Positions 21,937-32,968 of a DNA stretch of 64,000 bases are shown here, piece after piece (position 1 is the stretch's first letter; every line of letters starts with the position of its first letter). The notes beneath the pieces were generated by a model, which was given only the letters and a program-made list of their open reading frames with translations, searched no databases and was not told the origin of the DNA. This stretch comes from Prorocentrum cordatum (lineage: Eukaryota; Sar; Dinophyceae; Prorocentrales; Prorocentraceae): positions 142,753-206,752 of the forward strand of contig CAUYUJ010003014.1 in NCBI GenBank assembly GCA_963575745.1, given 5' to 3'. The translations under genes were made by a program, and so were the position numbers.

Positions 21937-22125
21937 CCCGCCCGGGTGCCCGGGTGCCCGGGGGTGCCCGGGGCCCGGGTGCCCTGGGGGTGCCCGGGGG
22001 TGCCTGGGTGCCCGGGCGCGCCCGGGGGTGCCCTATAGCCCAATAGCCTTATAGCCCCATAACTCTATAGCCCTATAGCTCTATAGCCCTATAGCTCCAT
22101 AGCCCGAGCCCCCTAGCCCTATAGC
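21937..22125. repeat. GCCCGGGT array followed by TAGCCCTA array
   Basis: First about ten copies of GCCCGGGTGCCCGGGGG-type units, then about a dozen copies of the 8-mer CCCTATAG (variants CTCTATAG, CCCCATAG). The switch occurs near 22035. The second part is only superficially telomere-like; it is not the TTTAGGG repeat expected at dinoflagellate ends. Confidence 0.85.
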
Positions 22126-23439
22126 CCTGATTTGGGTTTTCCTCCGGTGTCGCGGCGTCGTCTTGCTTAGGATGCGCAAATTGCGGGGCGCGGGGGCGCT
22201 CGCAGGCCCAGCGCGGCCATGTGCCATATTCCGCCATGCGTGGAGATTCCACCGCCTAGAGTAGCTTCCAGTTCGCCAGCCAGACTTTACGAATCGATCG
22301 GAGGGGAAAAGCTTCTGGCATGCCCCGCCCGCCGCTCATGCTGCGGTCGTTAAACTCCAAAGTTATCCCGGGAGTCACTTCGCGTCCTCGACCAATGAGG
22401 ACGCAACCGCCCCGCATGCCGCAGCCGCCAGGCCCCGCGACTCTCCGAGACGCGCGTGCATTCCGCTTTGCACTCTCGAAGAATGACGGCAGCACAGCAT
22501 GCGATAGCGCCCGCGCGCCAATCGCAGACGCAGGCAGGTGCAACCACTGACGCACACAAGGTACACGAAATAGATGCACAACAAGCGTTTGCACCCATGC
22601 CATGCATTGCATGTCTGGAGTCTACAATCATACAAGAACATACCATGCACTTATCACATGGAAATGGCATTCGCGATCACTGCGTCAGCAACACACACAG
22701 GCACTTCGCGCACGCGAGCATGCTCTGAGACCAGGGGTAGCTTGCGTCTACGGCGACCAGGCGCTCAATGCGCACAACAAGGCATTCGAGCGTCCAAAAG
22801 GCACGTGGCATCTCAAACCACATATCGGCTGGACATAGTCGGACGAACGCGCGCACCCAACGTCCATGCGTGGCAGGTGCGACAAACCATCACAACGGAC
22901 AGGGGCAACGGACGTGCGCGCGAAAGCGCAGCGCTCGTCTGGCGGACGACAGCCATGAATCGAAGCCCACATTAGCATTCGCAGGGGAGGCGCAACAGAC
23001 CGCGCATGACAGACGCGAACAACGCGCGCCGAAGGCGCCCGCGGCAAACCATTGCCGCCACTTTCGTTCTGGAGATGCTCGCGCAGTGAAGTGTCCGCGC
23101 GCCGCGCGTCCGCGCGCGCTGCGTCCGCGGCATGTCGGCTTGCCGGCGGAGAGGAGGAGGGGGCGGGCGCCCCGCCCGTCGGGGCCCAATCTGCATTGGC
23201 AGTGCGGAGCGCGCCGCGCGAGGACAGGCGCTGTCGCGGCGGGGGTCGCCGAGGGCGGCGCCGGCGGACGCTGCGCGGTGGAGTATGTCCGCGGACAACA
23301 GTGCACCGGGAGGTGCGATCAGACGTTTCTCTGGTAATGTAGCTGACGCTTTCCAAGAATTCCATTCGCGGAAGTAGCGGTCGAGAGCGTGCCTCGTCGC
23401 TCGGAAGGCCGAGGGGGTTCCCGCGACAGCCCCTGGATA

Positions 23440-24130
23440 CATGTCGTTCACGCTGCTGGGCGATGTCGCCGCCAAGGTTCCGGAGGCGATCGGCGTCGGG
23501 GACTTCGAGCGGGGCGACGGCGAGAGCGTCGTCTCTACGAGACGCTAGACGACATATCCCAGGGCTTGCGGTTCACGACGGGCTGGGCGAGGCCCCGCAG
23601 GAGGCGTTCGCACTGGATCTGGTCAAGAATGAGAAGATGGCGGCGCGCTTCTGCGGGCCCGGGGCGTCCGCGAAGGGCGAATCCGAGAGCGCGGTCCTGC
23701 CGGGCGTGGCCCAGGGCTTCATGCAAGCCTTAGCAGTGGTCTTGGCGGCGTCTATCATGTCATGCGCAGAGCGAGCGAGACGTGGCGACGGTGTTGAGAC
23801 CGCCGACATGCCCGAATGGATCGGCTGATTTTAGTCGGCGGGGCAGGTTCCATGGCGCTTGCCTGCGCGAGGGTCAAGGCGAGGCCCCAGGCGCCGACGC
23901 GCTCGTCGCGGCCTGCGATGGCGCCGAGGACGACGAGGGCGACATCCTGGACGAGAGCGAGGTCATCGAGATGTTGGCGACTTTGCGCGATCAACAAAAG
24001 AGGATCTTCAAGTAGCAGCTGCCCGGGGATGTGGGCAGAGGAGGCCGGGCGTGGAGGCGATGACCAAGATGGCAATATGTTACGAGCGCGACGACATTGA
24101 ACATTTGTTTCGGCAAGGGCAATAAGAATT
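23440..24130 (+). pseudogene. gag-like remains with degenerate zinc knuckle
   Basis: Pieces in shifting frames: MSFTLLGDVAAKVPEAIG, then YETLDDISQGLRF, then EAFALDLVKNEKMAARFC (23463-23828 region). At about 24065-24118 a fragment MAICYERDDIEHLFRQG resembles a CCHC knuckle in which the second Cys and the final Cys are lost. The assignment rests mainly on position just upstream of the protease piece. Confidence 0.45.
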
Positions 24131-24337
24131 GCGACGACGGCGACGACCGCCACCCCGCGATTGCAAAGGATAAGAGACTAGGAAACATGATGAGCGAGCT
24201 GACGTGGTCGAAGTGGTTGACGACGGCGGATTGGAGCCAGCGCGCGTCGCGAGCGCGGGCGAGTCCTGGGAGCGCGTTCTGTGCGACGACACATTTAATA
24301 TGACGATCGACGGTCGTCCGAATCGGACGTTAGCGAG

Positions 24338-24918
24338 GTGATCTCCCAGTTCCAGCGGGTTGCGCACAAGCCCGAGGAGGAGGTGCCGGAAGTCCTCGCG
24401 GCGTCGGCGCACGCAGCAGGCTCTGGCGTCGCGGGCACTGGGCGCGGCACTGGGCTCTTCGGGGGGGAGATGCTGGAGTGCCACGGGGTGATCATGGAGA
24501 AGGTGGGCCTCGAGGAGAATAGCATCAAACAGGACGCGCCAGTTGTGGCGGGGTTCGGGGGCCAGGGGGGGCCCTGACGTCCATGTGCACGGTCCAGCTG
24601 CAGTGCCGCGTCGGCAGGAAGCTGGCGGCGCCGCGCGCGCGCGTCGCCCCACGCAGCACCCCTCTTCTGCTCAGCATGCGCATGCTGCAGAACCTCGGAG
24701 CGGCCATTGACATGGAGGAGGGCGAGATCAGGTTCTCGAGGCTGGACGCGGCAGTCCCGCTGAGGGTGGCAGCGAGTGGCCACGGTCAGCCATGCCACTG
24801 CGAGACGACGAAAGGGGACCGCAGGCAAATCCAGACTACCGGAGCGGGCGCGACGTCAGCCGAGGAGGTGGCGGCCATGGAGAATTTCGTCGCCCAGGCG
24901 ATGGCTGGTTTTCGCTAG
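24338..24918 (+). pseudogene. retroviral-type aspartic protease remains
   Basis: The first part (24338-24577) ends with VVAGFGGQGG; after a frameshift near 24578 the frame 24583-24918 reads PLLLSMRMLQNLGAAIDME, then EIRFSRLD and PLRVAASGHG. This is the usual C-terminal part of copia protease domains in which a LL(S/D)...L..LGA.ID segment is followed by a short strand and a (S/T)GH motif. The catalytic DTG loop would lie upstream and was not found. Confidence 0.6.
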
Positions 24919-26082
24919 GGCCGGGCCGGCGTCCGGAGGCCAATCAGGATGGCGTGGCATCAAGAGGGGGCGGCGTCAAGAACGTCGGAGATGGCATGAC
25001 GTACGCAGGAGATAGCGTCGAACATGGGATGGAGCCGGGTGCGCGCGGCGACCCAGGCGCACTGTGGACGGCCGGCATGTCCGATGCCACGAGCAGGCGC
25101 GCCAAGCGAGATGCGCTGAAAGGAGTTTTGGTGGGCCCGGGCGGTCGCGGGGGGCCGCCCAAAAGTGTTCGGGGTTGTTTTCCGCGCCATGGGTGGCCTT
25201 AGTCTTGGAGTCCATGGGCATCGAGAATCTCGGCTCGTCTGATCTCGATTGCGGCTGGGATGCTTGGAGCGACGTTATATTCTACATTTGATCAGCACCG
25301 AGGAGCGAGATTGCGCGGGCACGATTCCTCCGCGCGGCGCCCCGTCGGGCCCGCAGGACCTGACGGCGGGCGATGCCCGCCGGGACATGGGCAGATGCCG
25401 CCGGGCAGCGAAGGACGCAGCGGGCCACCTCAGTCTCTGCGCGGCGGCGGCTCGCATGCAGATGCAAGGAGGGCGGCTTTTCGCGATAGAAGTCCCTACT
25501 TCGGCAAAGTCCTGGAGTTGTGCATCAGTGGTGGGTCTGCGCGCAGCTACTGGCGCGCATCGCGTTTCTGTCAGTGCATGCCAGGTCAGCCTCAGGGACC
25601 CAGTGCCCCAGAAGCTGACGTCGAAGGAGCGGTTTTTTTTTCAGCCGTCTCGGGCATGGTCGCGCGGGCCCTGAAAGATCTCATATGTCTGGGCGACCGC
25701 GCGCACGAGTGGCGCTACGGCAGCTCGAGAAGTATCAAAAGAAGCATTGTCTGTCAGAGGTATCCAGGTGACATGTGCCGACGTCTTGCGTCGTCGATGG
25801 TTTGCCGGCCGGGGCTGGGCATCGCTGACTCTGGCGACGTCGGGCGACGCGGAGGTCATCGAGCGCCGCGAGCTCACCCTGCAGACGACGCCGAGGAGGC
25901 GCCGCGCGAGCCTCGGCCGCCCGAGCATCAAGGACCCGGCGCGGATCCTGAAGCGCGCAAGGGCGGGCGCGGCGCAGGCGATGGCGCGGGAGTTCTCGCG
26001 CTCCGCGCGCGCGGGTCGGCGGCCCCCAAGTCTGCGCGGCCTGCGAAGGCGCCGTCCAACGTTGCGCCATTGAGGCTCGCAA

Positions 26083-27050
26083 GCAGTGGTCGACGTCGCA
26101 GAGTTACCTGGCTGGGCAGCAGATGCGACGGCGAAGGTTTTCAGCGTCGTTTGTCCGAGCAGCGGCCTGCAGCAAGTGGCCCCCTTCTTTGCGGCCGAGG
26201 ACGGCGAGGTGCTGAAAGGGGCTGTTCGAGTCCAAGTGGCAAGAGCCCTACAGCGCCCCGCAGCACCTCGCGCGCGACGCCGGCCGGGCAACCTTAGGCC
26301 AGGACATCCTAGGCACCTTCGAGAAGAGGGGCGCCGAAGCGACGGATGCCATAGGCGAGACACGCGAGCAGGTTGGCCACGTCGACCGTCAGGGGCCCGG
26401 TTCGAAGGTGTTCGCAACAACGCAATGGACAAGACGGCGCCGAGTTCAAAGGCGACTGGCTGTCGTAAGGGCGGGCCGTGGCCTTCACGAAGAATTTTCT
26501 GCCGCGCGTTCATGGGTTCTTGCCGCGCCAGATTGCGCCGGGCGGGGCCCCGGAGGCCGCTGCGCGCACTATGCAGGAGGAGCTGGGCATTGCGGCGAGA
26601 TGCGCGGTGTTCGACGAATTTCCCATTCGCCGTCATGGAGAGGTGTAGGGGGTGTGCGCGGCTGGCCGTGATCGAGCACATGGGTAATCGGGCGGCCAGG
26701 TTGGCTCTGGGCAGTCGCCCCAGGGTGGCCCAGACGTTCCAGGCGGGAGACCGAGCGGCAGTGCGGCGATGCGGCTGGGGCATCGCGGATAAGAAGGCTT
26801 ATGCGATATGGCGCGTGTCGACCGCGATCCTGGGACAGGTGAAGGGCAACAACTGGGTCGCGATGTTGGGTGGCCATCGCGGCGTCGCCTGAGCCACTGC
26901 GCCATGCCACCCAGGAGGAGAAGCTCGCTGCCTGGGTCGTCCAGCCAGAGCTGCGCGCCATGGCCAGGGAGTTCATGAACGGCCAGGGGACTCGACACCA
27001 CGGCGGATTAGCGACCACCAGGGATGGCGGTCGGCATATAGGAGGCGCGT
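26083..27050 (+). pseudogene. copia integrase remains
   Basis: The catalytic-core start VDVAELPGWAADATAKVF (first Asp) is followed by VVCPSSGLQQVAPFF. After a frameshift near 26220 the frame reads KWQEPYSAPQHLARDAGR (second Asp), then REQVGHVDRQG where the catalytic Glu region is expected, then (shift) KNFLPRVHGFLPRQIAPG, which fits the TKN...G.SP...FG box. The C-terminal part has FQAGDRAAV, KKAYAIWR, GNNWVAM and, after another shift, LRHATQEEKLAAW. At least three frameshifts and a TAG interrupt it. Confidence 0.7.
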
Positions 27051-27720
27051 TCTGAAGCCGAGGCGCCAGGGTCGACGACCTCAGCTGCTTCCGCGTCTGC
27101 TCAGTCGGAGGCCGAGGAGGTGGAGGCGCCACCAGTGCCAGGCGACGACTTCGACGTGCCCGACCAGGAGGAGGAAGCGGAGACTGACGAGCCCGCACAG
27201 GGGCCGACCAGGAGGCGCACAGACCGATCGCCGGCAAACGATCGGGAGGCCCAGCAGCCGTCCGCCCTCAGAAGACGATGAAGCCCGAGGCCGCGAACCA
27301 GTCGCCAGCTCTCCCGCCGAAAGTAACTACCGCGCCTGGAGGAGGACTGCGGCAGCGTGCCGATGGTGAGCGTGGCCACCCACGCCGCGGAATGCGAGGA
27401 GGAGTTGCGCGTGCTGTACGTCGACCAGGACGGCGACGAGATGCCCGGGGATGCCAGGCTGGCCAGCATCAGGAGGAGGCCCAACCTCAAGGGCCCAGAG
27501 CGGGCGCGCTCGGAGGGCTCGAGGAAGATCAACGAGCATCGGGGAGGAGACGGACAACTACTTCGAATAGAAGGATACGCTGGCCGCGGTGACCAGAGAA
27601 GAGCCAGGCGCCCTGCGACGGGCGAGCCCAGAGAGGATCGCGGACATCAGGGTGATTCTCACTAGCAAGATCGACTCTTAGACGCAGGCGGTCAAGGGGC
27701 GGCTGCGCAGCCGGGGCTGA

Positions 27721-28270
27721 ATGGGCCCTGACCTAGTGCAGATCGCGCGGGGGGATCTGACGTCGCGCCCGACGCTGCCTCAATGCGGGGAGGCCCTGGC
27801 CTGCCAGTTGCTGGCGCCCCGCGGTTTCCAGGTCCAGATCGGCGAGCGGATGAGGGGCTTCTTCGAGGCGGGCTCCATCGGGCGCGACGGCAGCGACCTG
27901 TTCTTGACACGGCCTCGAGATGGACTTCCTGGTCTGCGCCGCGACCAGCTGCTCGAGGTCATCTGGCCGATCTACGGGCCCAGCGACTCCGCGGCACAGT
28001 TTCCGGGTAAGTTGCGGACGGCAGTGCTGGACTGGAAGCGCAGCGTCGGCGGCGAATGCTGGCGCCAGTCCAAGTTGGGCCCGTGCGTGTTTTTCTCGAT
28101 CGAGGGCCGTGCCTTTCGCGGCCTCGCCTTGACGCGCGCTGGCGACATTCTGACTGGCGGAAAAGAGAATGAGCAAAGGGAATGAGCACAGCGCTTTTTC
28201 GCCGTATCTCATTTCAAGTTCGGGTTCCCTAAGTGGAAGACCGGCGAAGAGAAGTTCTGCGGGTCTCAAT
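27721..28270 (+). pseudogene. copia reverse transcriptase remains, catalytic motif lost
   Basis: The frame 27721-28185 has QLLAPRGFQVQIGERMRGFF, RPRDGLPGLRRDQLLEVIWP, IYGPSDSAAQF, KLGPCVFF and FRGLALTRAGDILTGGK, collinear with the RVT_2 domain. At the VDD catalytic site the residues are A-G-D, so the first Asp is lost. After a frameshift near 28190 another frame gives HFKFGFPKWKTGEEKFCG, the usual following segment. Confidence 0.75.
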
Positions 28271-28515
28271 TGGCCCAGGACCGCAGCTCGCCGAGCCCAT
28301 GGAACCCGATATCGCGAGACCCCGAGCCCCTCCGGACAGCCTGGCCACGGCGAAGGAGATAGATACATTCAGTGCGATGCTGGGCAGCGGCAACAGGTTA
28401 GCTCGCGGGTCTCGCTCCAATCTCGCAGCGTAGGCGCCCGCGGGCCAGCGGCGCATGCCGGGGCCGCGGTGGCCGAGGTAAGACGCGGGAGCGCGATCGC
28501 GCGCCGAGCTTTTTT

Positions 28516-29247
28516 TTGTTTCTCTCGCACCTCTCCTGGAATATTCAAGCGATCCTGATCGAGCGACTCCGAGTCATAATGCGCGCCGACGCCTCTTGGC
28601 AAAACGCGACGAATTCTGGGGCCCAGGCAGGCTGCGTGATTGCAGCGACCGACAATGACATGATCAGGAACGAGCGTAGCCCCGGGGGCGCTCTTGTCTG
28701 GAAGAGCAATAGCATTCGACGCGTTACGTCATCGACCCCTGCCGCCGAGACCCATGTTCAGACGGGCGGTCTGGGATGCCTGGAATGGATGGCGTGCCTG
28801 ATCCTGGAGGGGAGCGTTGAGGACTTCTGCCTGCGTCGACGTTCCGAGCTCATGCCTGTGCAGAACCCCCTTGCGGAAGCGGCTTCAACATTTTCATATG
28901 GCCACATAACTTGCAGTGGGAGTGCTCTGGCCTGTTCTGACAATCGGGTGACCGTGGATATGGTTCTCACCGGAGAGAGTGTACGACCTCTGGGAGTAGG
29001 CTATCGCCAGGCACCCTCAGCTCTACAACTAGCAGATAATCGAAGCACAGACAGCCGAGCCAGCCGGTATGTTGAAAGCCGCGATGCCGAGCAGAGTTCA
29101 CCAGCTAGCAGACGAAGCAGCAGTCACAGCAGCAGCAGCCCAGGAACGGGCCCGTCGTCAGCTTCTCTCGGCCCGAGCAAAGCGGGCTGGACAGGCCAGG
29201 CCACCTACCTCGCCTGCAACAGCGTCAGATCGACCGTCGGTTCATGA
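28516..29247 (+). pseudogene. copia RNase H remains and extension
   Basis: The frame starts before LRVIMRADASWQNATNSGAQ (first catalytic Asp in DASW), continues GCVIAATDN, ALVWKSNSIRRVTSSTPAAE (the I.RV..ST.AAE motif, second acidic residue) and GCLEWMACLILE. Beyond about residue 110 the protein is not recognisable and becomes Ser-rich before a TGA at 29245-29247. The 732 bp frame is one of the longer intact pieces of the element. Confidence 0.65.
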
Positions 29248-29550
29248 AGGACGACGGTCAAATTCGAGAGCAAACTCTCCGCGGACGAGGTCAGGAGCCT
29301 GTTCGATACTATCCAGGTGGAGATGGTGCGCCACTCAGGCACGACATGCAAGGTGGTGGCCGAGATGCGAACGCTCGGAGATGTCGAGAACCGCGGATGC
29401 AGGAACATGGTGTCCGCGACGTGGAGCAAGGGGACCAGCAACGTCGCGATCAAGGCTGCAACGATCTTCGTGGACGCGGCCCCGATGTACTTGGAGGCGT
29501 GGGACAGCGCGTGCGCTGCGCTGCTTGCGGGGCAAGATCCGGAGATGTGA
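29248..29550 (+). CDS. unrecognised coding-like frame
   Basis: Continues in the same frame directly after the TGA at 29245-29247, to TGA at 29548-29550. It reads TVKFESKLSADEVRSLFDTI, VRHSGTTCKVVAEMRTLGD and AATIFVDAAPMYLEAWDSAC, a natural-looking mixed alpha/beta sequence without a recognised family. It could be an exon of a host gene next to the copia remains or a 3' accessory part of the element. A second plausible frame (29060-29200) overlaps its upstream flank. Confidence 0.35.
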   Translation, partial: RTTVKFESKLSADEVRSLFDTIQVEMVRHSGTTCKVVAEMRTLGDVENRGCRNMVSATWSKGTSNVAIKAATIFVDAAPMYLEAWDSACAALLAGQDPEM

Positions 29551-29559
29551 TGGACTCGC

Positions 29560-30300
29560 TGCGGATCCCCGCCGAGAACAGCCACGAAGGTCCAGGTCAG
29601 GCAGATTTGTAGGCGTGGCCTGTTGTTTCATCGAAAGTGCTGGACGAGTCACGCGGGCCATCGACCGCCTGTGCGAGTTGGGGAAGCGACTGGTTCATCC
29701 GCCCGATGATCTGGGAGTTTTGGGCCCCGCAGAAGTATGTCCTCGAAGTATTTTCTCCCGTCCATGTACGAAGGGATGGCCGTGGAATGCGTCGAGGGAA
29801 ATGAGGCGGGGGCTGAACCGTCCCCTCCGCAGCCGCTGCCCCGTCGTGCCGTGCGAAGCTCTCGGCTCATGGTAAGTAGTTCTCTTTTCGGGGCCGCTTC
29901 GCGGCCACGTCATTTTCGTGACTGGGTGTCTTTTTCGGGCCGGTGCAGCCTCAATGACGCACATATTTTCGTTATTGATCAGTGCTGGCCCGGGCCTTGA
30001 CGTGCTCTTCCGAGTATAGCGGTGATCTTAGTGCTCGTGCAGTGCCTTGTTGTGTCTGCAGCATTTTGGCTTGCCTCTGGAGGCCGCTTCTATCGGAACC
30101 CAATCTGCACGCGGGACGCGAAATCGAAGAGAGGAGAGACAGGGAGGGCAGGGCGGAGATAGGCGAGGGGACGGGCAAAGGACGGGGAGGGGAGCTGTGG
30201 CGGGAATGGGCGAGGAGAGGGGAGGACAGGGGAGTGGGGGAGAAAGCGGGGGGGCGGGAGTGCCGGAGGGGGGAGGGGGGAGTTTTGGGGAGGAGTGCAG
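29560..30300. other. no gene recognised; G-rich tract
   Basis: 30150-30300 is a GGGGAGG-rich purine tract on the + strand. 29600-29870 is open in more than one frame without a recognised product. Confidence 0.4.
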
Positions 30301-30389
30301 CTGTGTGTGTGGCTGACGGGCAATCGGTCGAGGACATCAAGAAGACCCTGAGCGATTGCCAGGACCTCGCCAACAGGCTATCGAAACAG
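30301..30389 (+). CDS. possible 89 bp exon
   Basis: Bounded by GTGCAG|CT and AAACAG|GCCCTG (a GC donor, which dinoflagellates use often). It encodes VADGQSVEDIKKTLSDCQDL then ANRLSKQ, amphipathic and unlike the flanking purine-rich DNA. No family is recognised; it is too short to be sure. Confidence 0.3.
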
Positions 30390-30644
30390 GCCCTGTTTTT
30401 TTTGTCTTTTTTTCGCCATCGCCCTTTCGCCTTCATCGTTGGTCAATTCATGTATTCTCCACGAGCGCGTATCCCCACAAGCCCATGCGGAAACCTTGCC
30501 CACGAGAGTTGACGGGGAACGGGACGAAGAGACACATGTATCATGTATTTCATCAGAGCGGGCAAGCGGGGTGAACAGAGATCTCTGGGAGCAAGGGGGT
30601 GGCCTTGGAGGGCCATCCCCTGGGGCCCGCGTGGGGGCGACGGA

Positions 30645-30645
<1 letters not shown>

Positions 30646-30728
<83 letters not shown>

Positions 30729-30884
30729 CTGATGATGATGCTGATGCTGATGCTGATGCTGATGCTGATGCCTGCTGATGCTGGTGCTGGTGCTGTGCTG
30801 ATGTTGCTGAGCTGATGCTGATGCTGATGCTGATGCTGATGATGCTGATGCTGATGCTGATGATGCTGATGCTGATGCTGATGA

Positions 30885-30941
<57 letters not shown>

Positions 30942-30974
30942 GTGGTGGTGTGGTGGTGGTGGTGGTGGTGGTGG

Positions 30975-31049
<75 letters not shown>
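30646..31049. repeat. GAT trinucleotide array with GCT and GGT patches
   Basis: (GAT)n, then GATGCT blocks, a second (GAT)n block, a (GGT)n block at 30941-30974, and (GAT)n again to 31048, followed by GAG repeats to about 31100. It resembles 12187-12905 in unit and variants. Confidence 0.95.
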
Positions 31050-31125
31050 GTACGAGACGAGGAGGGGGAGGCGGAGGAGGAGGAGGAGGAGGAGGAGGAG
31101 GACAACGAGAACGAGGACAAAGCCC

Positions 31126-31500
31126 TCAAACTCGCCTCTTGGAACCCTCTTGCGACTCGTTTGTGGGATCATGGGGTCTTCTTAGAGCTCTTCTGGTGTG
31201 TCGTGGGGGCCTCTTGGGGCCCTCTTGGGGCTCTCCTGGGGCCTGACGGATGCCCTGGAGGGCCTCTTGGGGCCATTGTCGATGGTGCCGGTGAAAAGGG
31301 AGGCGGTCGTAACGTTTGACCCCCCCCCTTGAGGCCATCATCATCATCTCCTCTTGGGGCCCTCTTGGGGCGCTCTGGGGCCGCTCTTGAGCGTTCTTGG
31401 GCCCGTCTGGGGGGTCTCTTGGGCCCCGTTTTCTCGGGTCTCTATTGGGCAATCTTGTGGCCATCTTGAGGCCTCAAAAGCGCATCAGAAGCGAACAGGC
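31126..31500. repeat. CTTGGGGCC-type degenerate repeat
   Basis: Recurring (C)CTCTTGGGG(C/G)CC words about every 12-20 bp. The same word family fills 53880-54080, 55920-56060 and 57400-59050, so this is a dispersed low-complexity class. Each tract is followed by a GAAAAC- or GAAGCGAA-like tail. Confidence 0.7.
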
Positions 31501-31949
31501 GAGCAGTCAAACATCGGCCATAAGAAAAGGGGGAAGAACTGAGCTTCATCGTCATTACTTACGGCTGGACACGGCCCGAACAATTGGTAAGCTTCGACCC
31601 CGGGATGGTTCAGGGGATCGATTGATTGTGAGCGAGTTTGCCCTCATCCCCCCCTCTTGTCGGATTGTCTCTGGGCTTATTCAGCTCATACCCCCCCGCA
31701 ACCTCTAAATTGTGCATCGGCCCTACCATCCCGCCTTCCCCAGGCGGGCATAATTAGGCCCCGCGAAACCCGAACGGAACAGCGTGTATCCCCACCAGGG
31801 GGGGTGCGAGGGTAAGTCGACCAGTGGGGGGCCAAGCAATTGCCAGTGGGGCTGGGGATCGGTCGAACCATGAGCCAGAGGGGGTGCACTTCGCCAATCG
31901 ACGCGGCGGCCCCCCGGCACCGGCCGTGCCTTGGCGTCACCGATCGGGT

Positions 31950-32115
31950 CGGGCGAGAGGAGGGGGGGACAGGGAACGGGTGGGGAGGGGTACGAAGTCT
32001 GCTGCGTGCAGCTGGTCTCGGCCCCGCCGCCGGGCGCCTTCCTCGACACGTTGGCACCGAGAGGCTCCGGCAGGACCAGCTGTGTGGGCTGATCCGCTGC
32101 CCCCCCGCTCTGATC
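31950..32115. repeat. GTTACGAA...CTGCTGC dispersed repeat, copy 4
   Basis: GGGGGGACAGGGAACGGG, then GGTACGAAGTCTGCTGCGTG, CAGCTGGTCTCGGCCCCGCC and GCGCCTTCCTCGACACG, with a C-rich end near 32100. Diverged but collinear with copies 1-3. Confidence 0.6.
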
Positions 32116-32680
32116 GCGGCGGTTGCCCCCCCCCAGGCCGAGCCTCGGCGCCACCGAGGCAGAGGGGGGGCGGGCCAGCCTCGTGATGCTTCTGGAGCGC
32201 GAGTGCCAGCCGCTGGGCAGCAGCGATGAGCACACTCCTCGTCGGCGGAGTCTGCCGGCGAGCCGCCTTGCGCTCGGAGGGCGGCTTCGAGGGGCCTCGC
32301 CCGAGGTAGGGCCGTGCGCGTGGCATCTCCGCCACGACCTCCCCGAGGCCCCGCGCGGCGTTGTCGGGGCCTCCTGCCCCGAGGAGGCCCTGCGACAAGC
32401 ACGTCGTGGCGTTCGAGCCTGGCGGCGCCCGCGCCTCGCGCAGCGCGGCTGCACGAGCAGCAGCAGCAGCAGCAGCAGCGGCGTTCATAGTCATCCGCTT
32501 CAGGGCTCTCCCGCACGCTGCTCGGCCAAGCGCTCCAATTACCCTCGCTTCCAGGGGCCTTCGCACACCCCTCTCCGCTCTGTTTTCGGAAGTCCTGCAT
32601 CGGCGGGGTGACGGCACCGTCAGCTGAGTCGGTGGGGATTCGGGGTGGCCGCACGATTTTGCGGCTTGTGTCGTTATCCG
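32116..32680. other. no gene recognised; GC-rich
   Basis: Open simultaneously on both strands (for example 31686-32654 - and 32123-32611 +), a sign of composition rather than coding. A short CAG array lies at 32456-32480. Confidence 0.45.
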
Positions 32681-32782
32681 AGGATGTCTCGGGCGACTAG
32701 GGCCTCCAAGTGCAACAAGGTGCGGTGATTGACCGTGCGGTGAGGTATTTTGGTTGGCATATCGAGGTCACCACACGGTCTG
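32681..32782. repeat. CGGTGA/TCACCG inverted-repeat element, copy 2
   Basis: GATGTCTCGGGCGACTAGGG, CCTCCAAG, then GCGGTGATTGACCGTGCGGT, spacer, and ATCGAGGTCACCACACGGTC. Collinear with 6726-6836, including the left flank outside the hairpin. Confidence 0.6.
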
Positions 32783-32968
32783 TCTCTGGACGGATGTGGG
32801 ACTCCATATTTTCGAGGGCGGACGAGCCATCCAGGTCCCCCACCCTCGACCCCCCTATCATTGGCGCTTCCCCAGCCGTCATGCACGTGTACGTTCTGTG
32901 TGAGCCTTTCTTTATGTCGGTGGGTTCATTGTAGGTCTTCAGTCTCCGCTTGTGCTCTCTCTTCGCAG

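Larger units (their letters stand above)
20716..23430. other. no gene recognised; CT-rich and GC-rich tracts
   Basis: Directly downstream of the retroelement stop. 21080-21256 is a long CT/T-rich tract. 21.3-21.9 kb is GC-rich with chance frames on both strands. 21937-22125 is a repeat block listed separately. 22.2-23.4 kb is mixed DNA without recognisable protein, although parts read plausibly in more than one frame. Confidence 0.45.
23440..28850 (+). mobile_element. decayed Ty1/copia-type retrotransposon
   Basis: Remains of a polyprotein in the copia order gag, protease, integrase, reverse transcriptase, RNase H on the + strand. Each part is recognisable, but the frame shifts several times per kb and stops interrupt it, so it is not functional. 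No long terminal repeats were found by eye; the true ends are unknown and the interval covers only recognised coding remains. The order IN before RT, and the RVT_2-like motifs, separate it from Ty3-type elements. Confidence 0.8.

Noticed and set aside
22035-22125. Internal telomere repeat
   Set aside because: The unit CCCTATAG is not TTTAGGG or its complement.
25641-26783. 380-codon - strand frame
   Set aside because: It is the antisense of the copia integrase region; the + strand carries the recognisable motifs.
30378-31246. Poly-His, poly-Ser and poly-Asp frames
   Set aside because: Same cause, in the second GAT array.
31686-32654. 322-codon - strand frame
   Set aside because: GC-rich and low-complexity; overlaps a dispersed repeat copy, and the + strand is open over the same bases.
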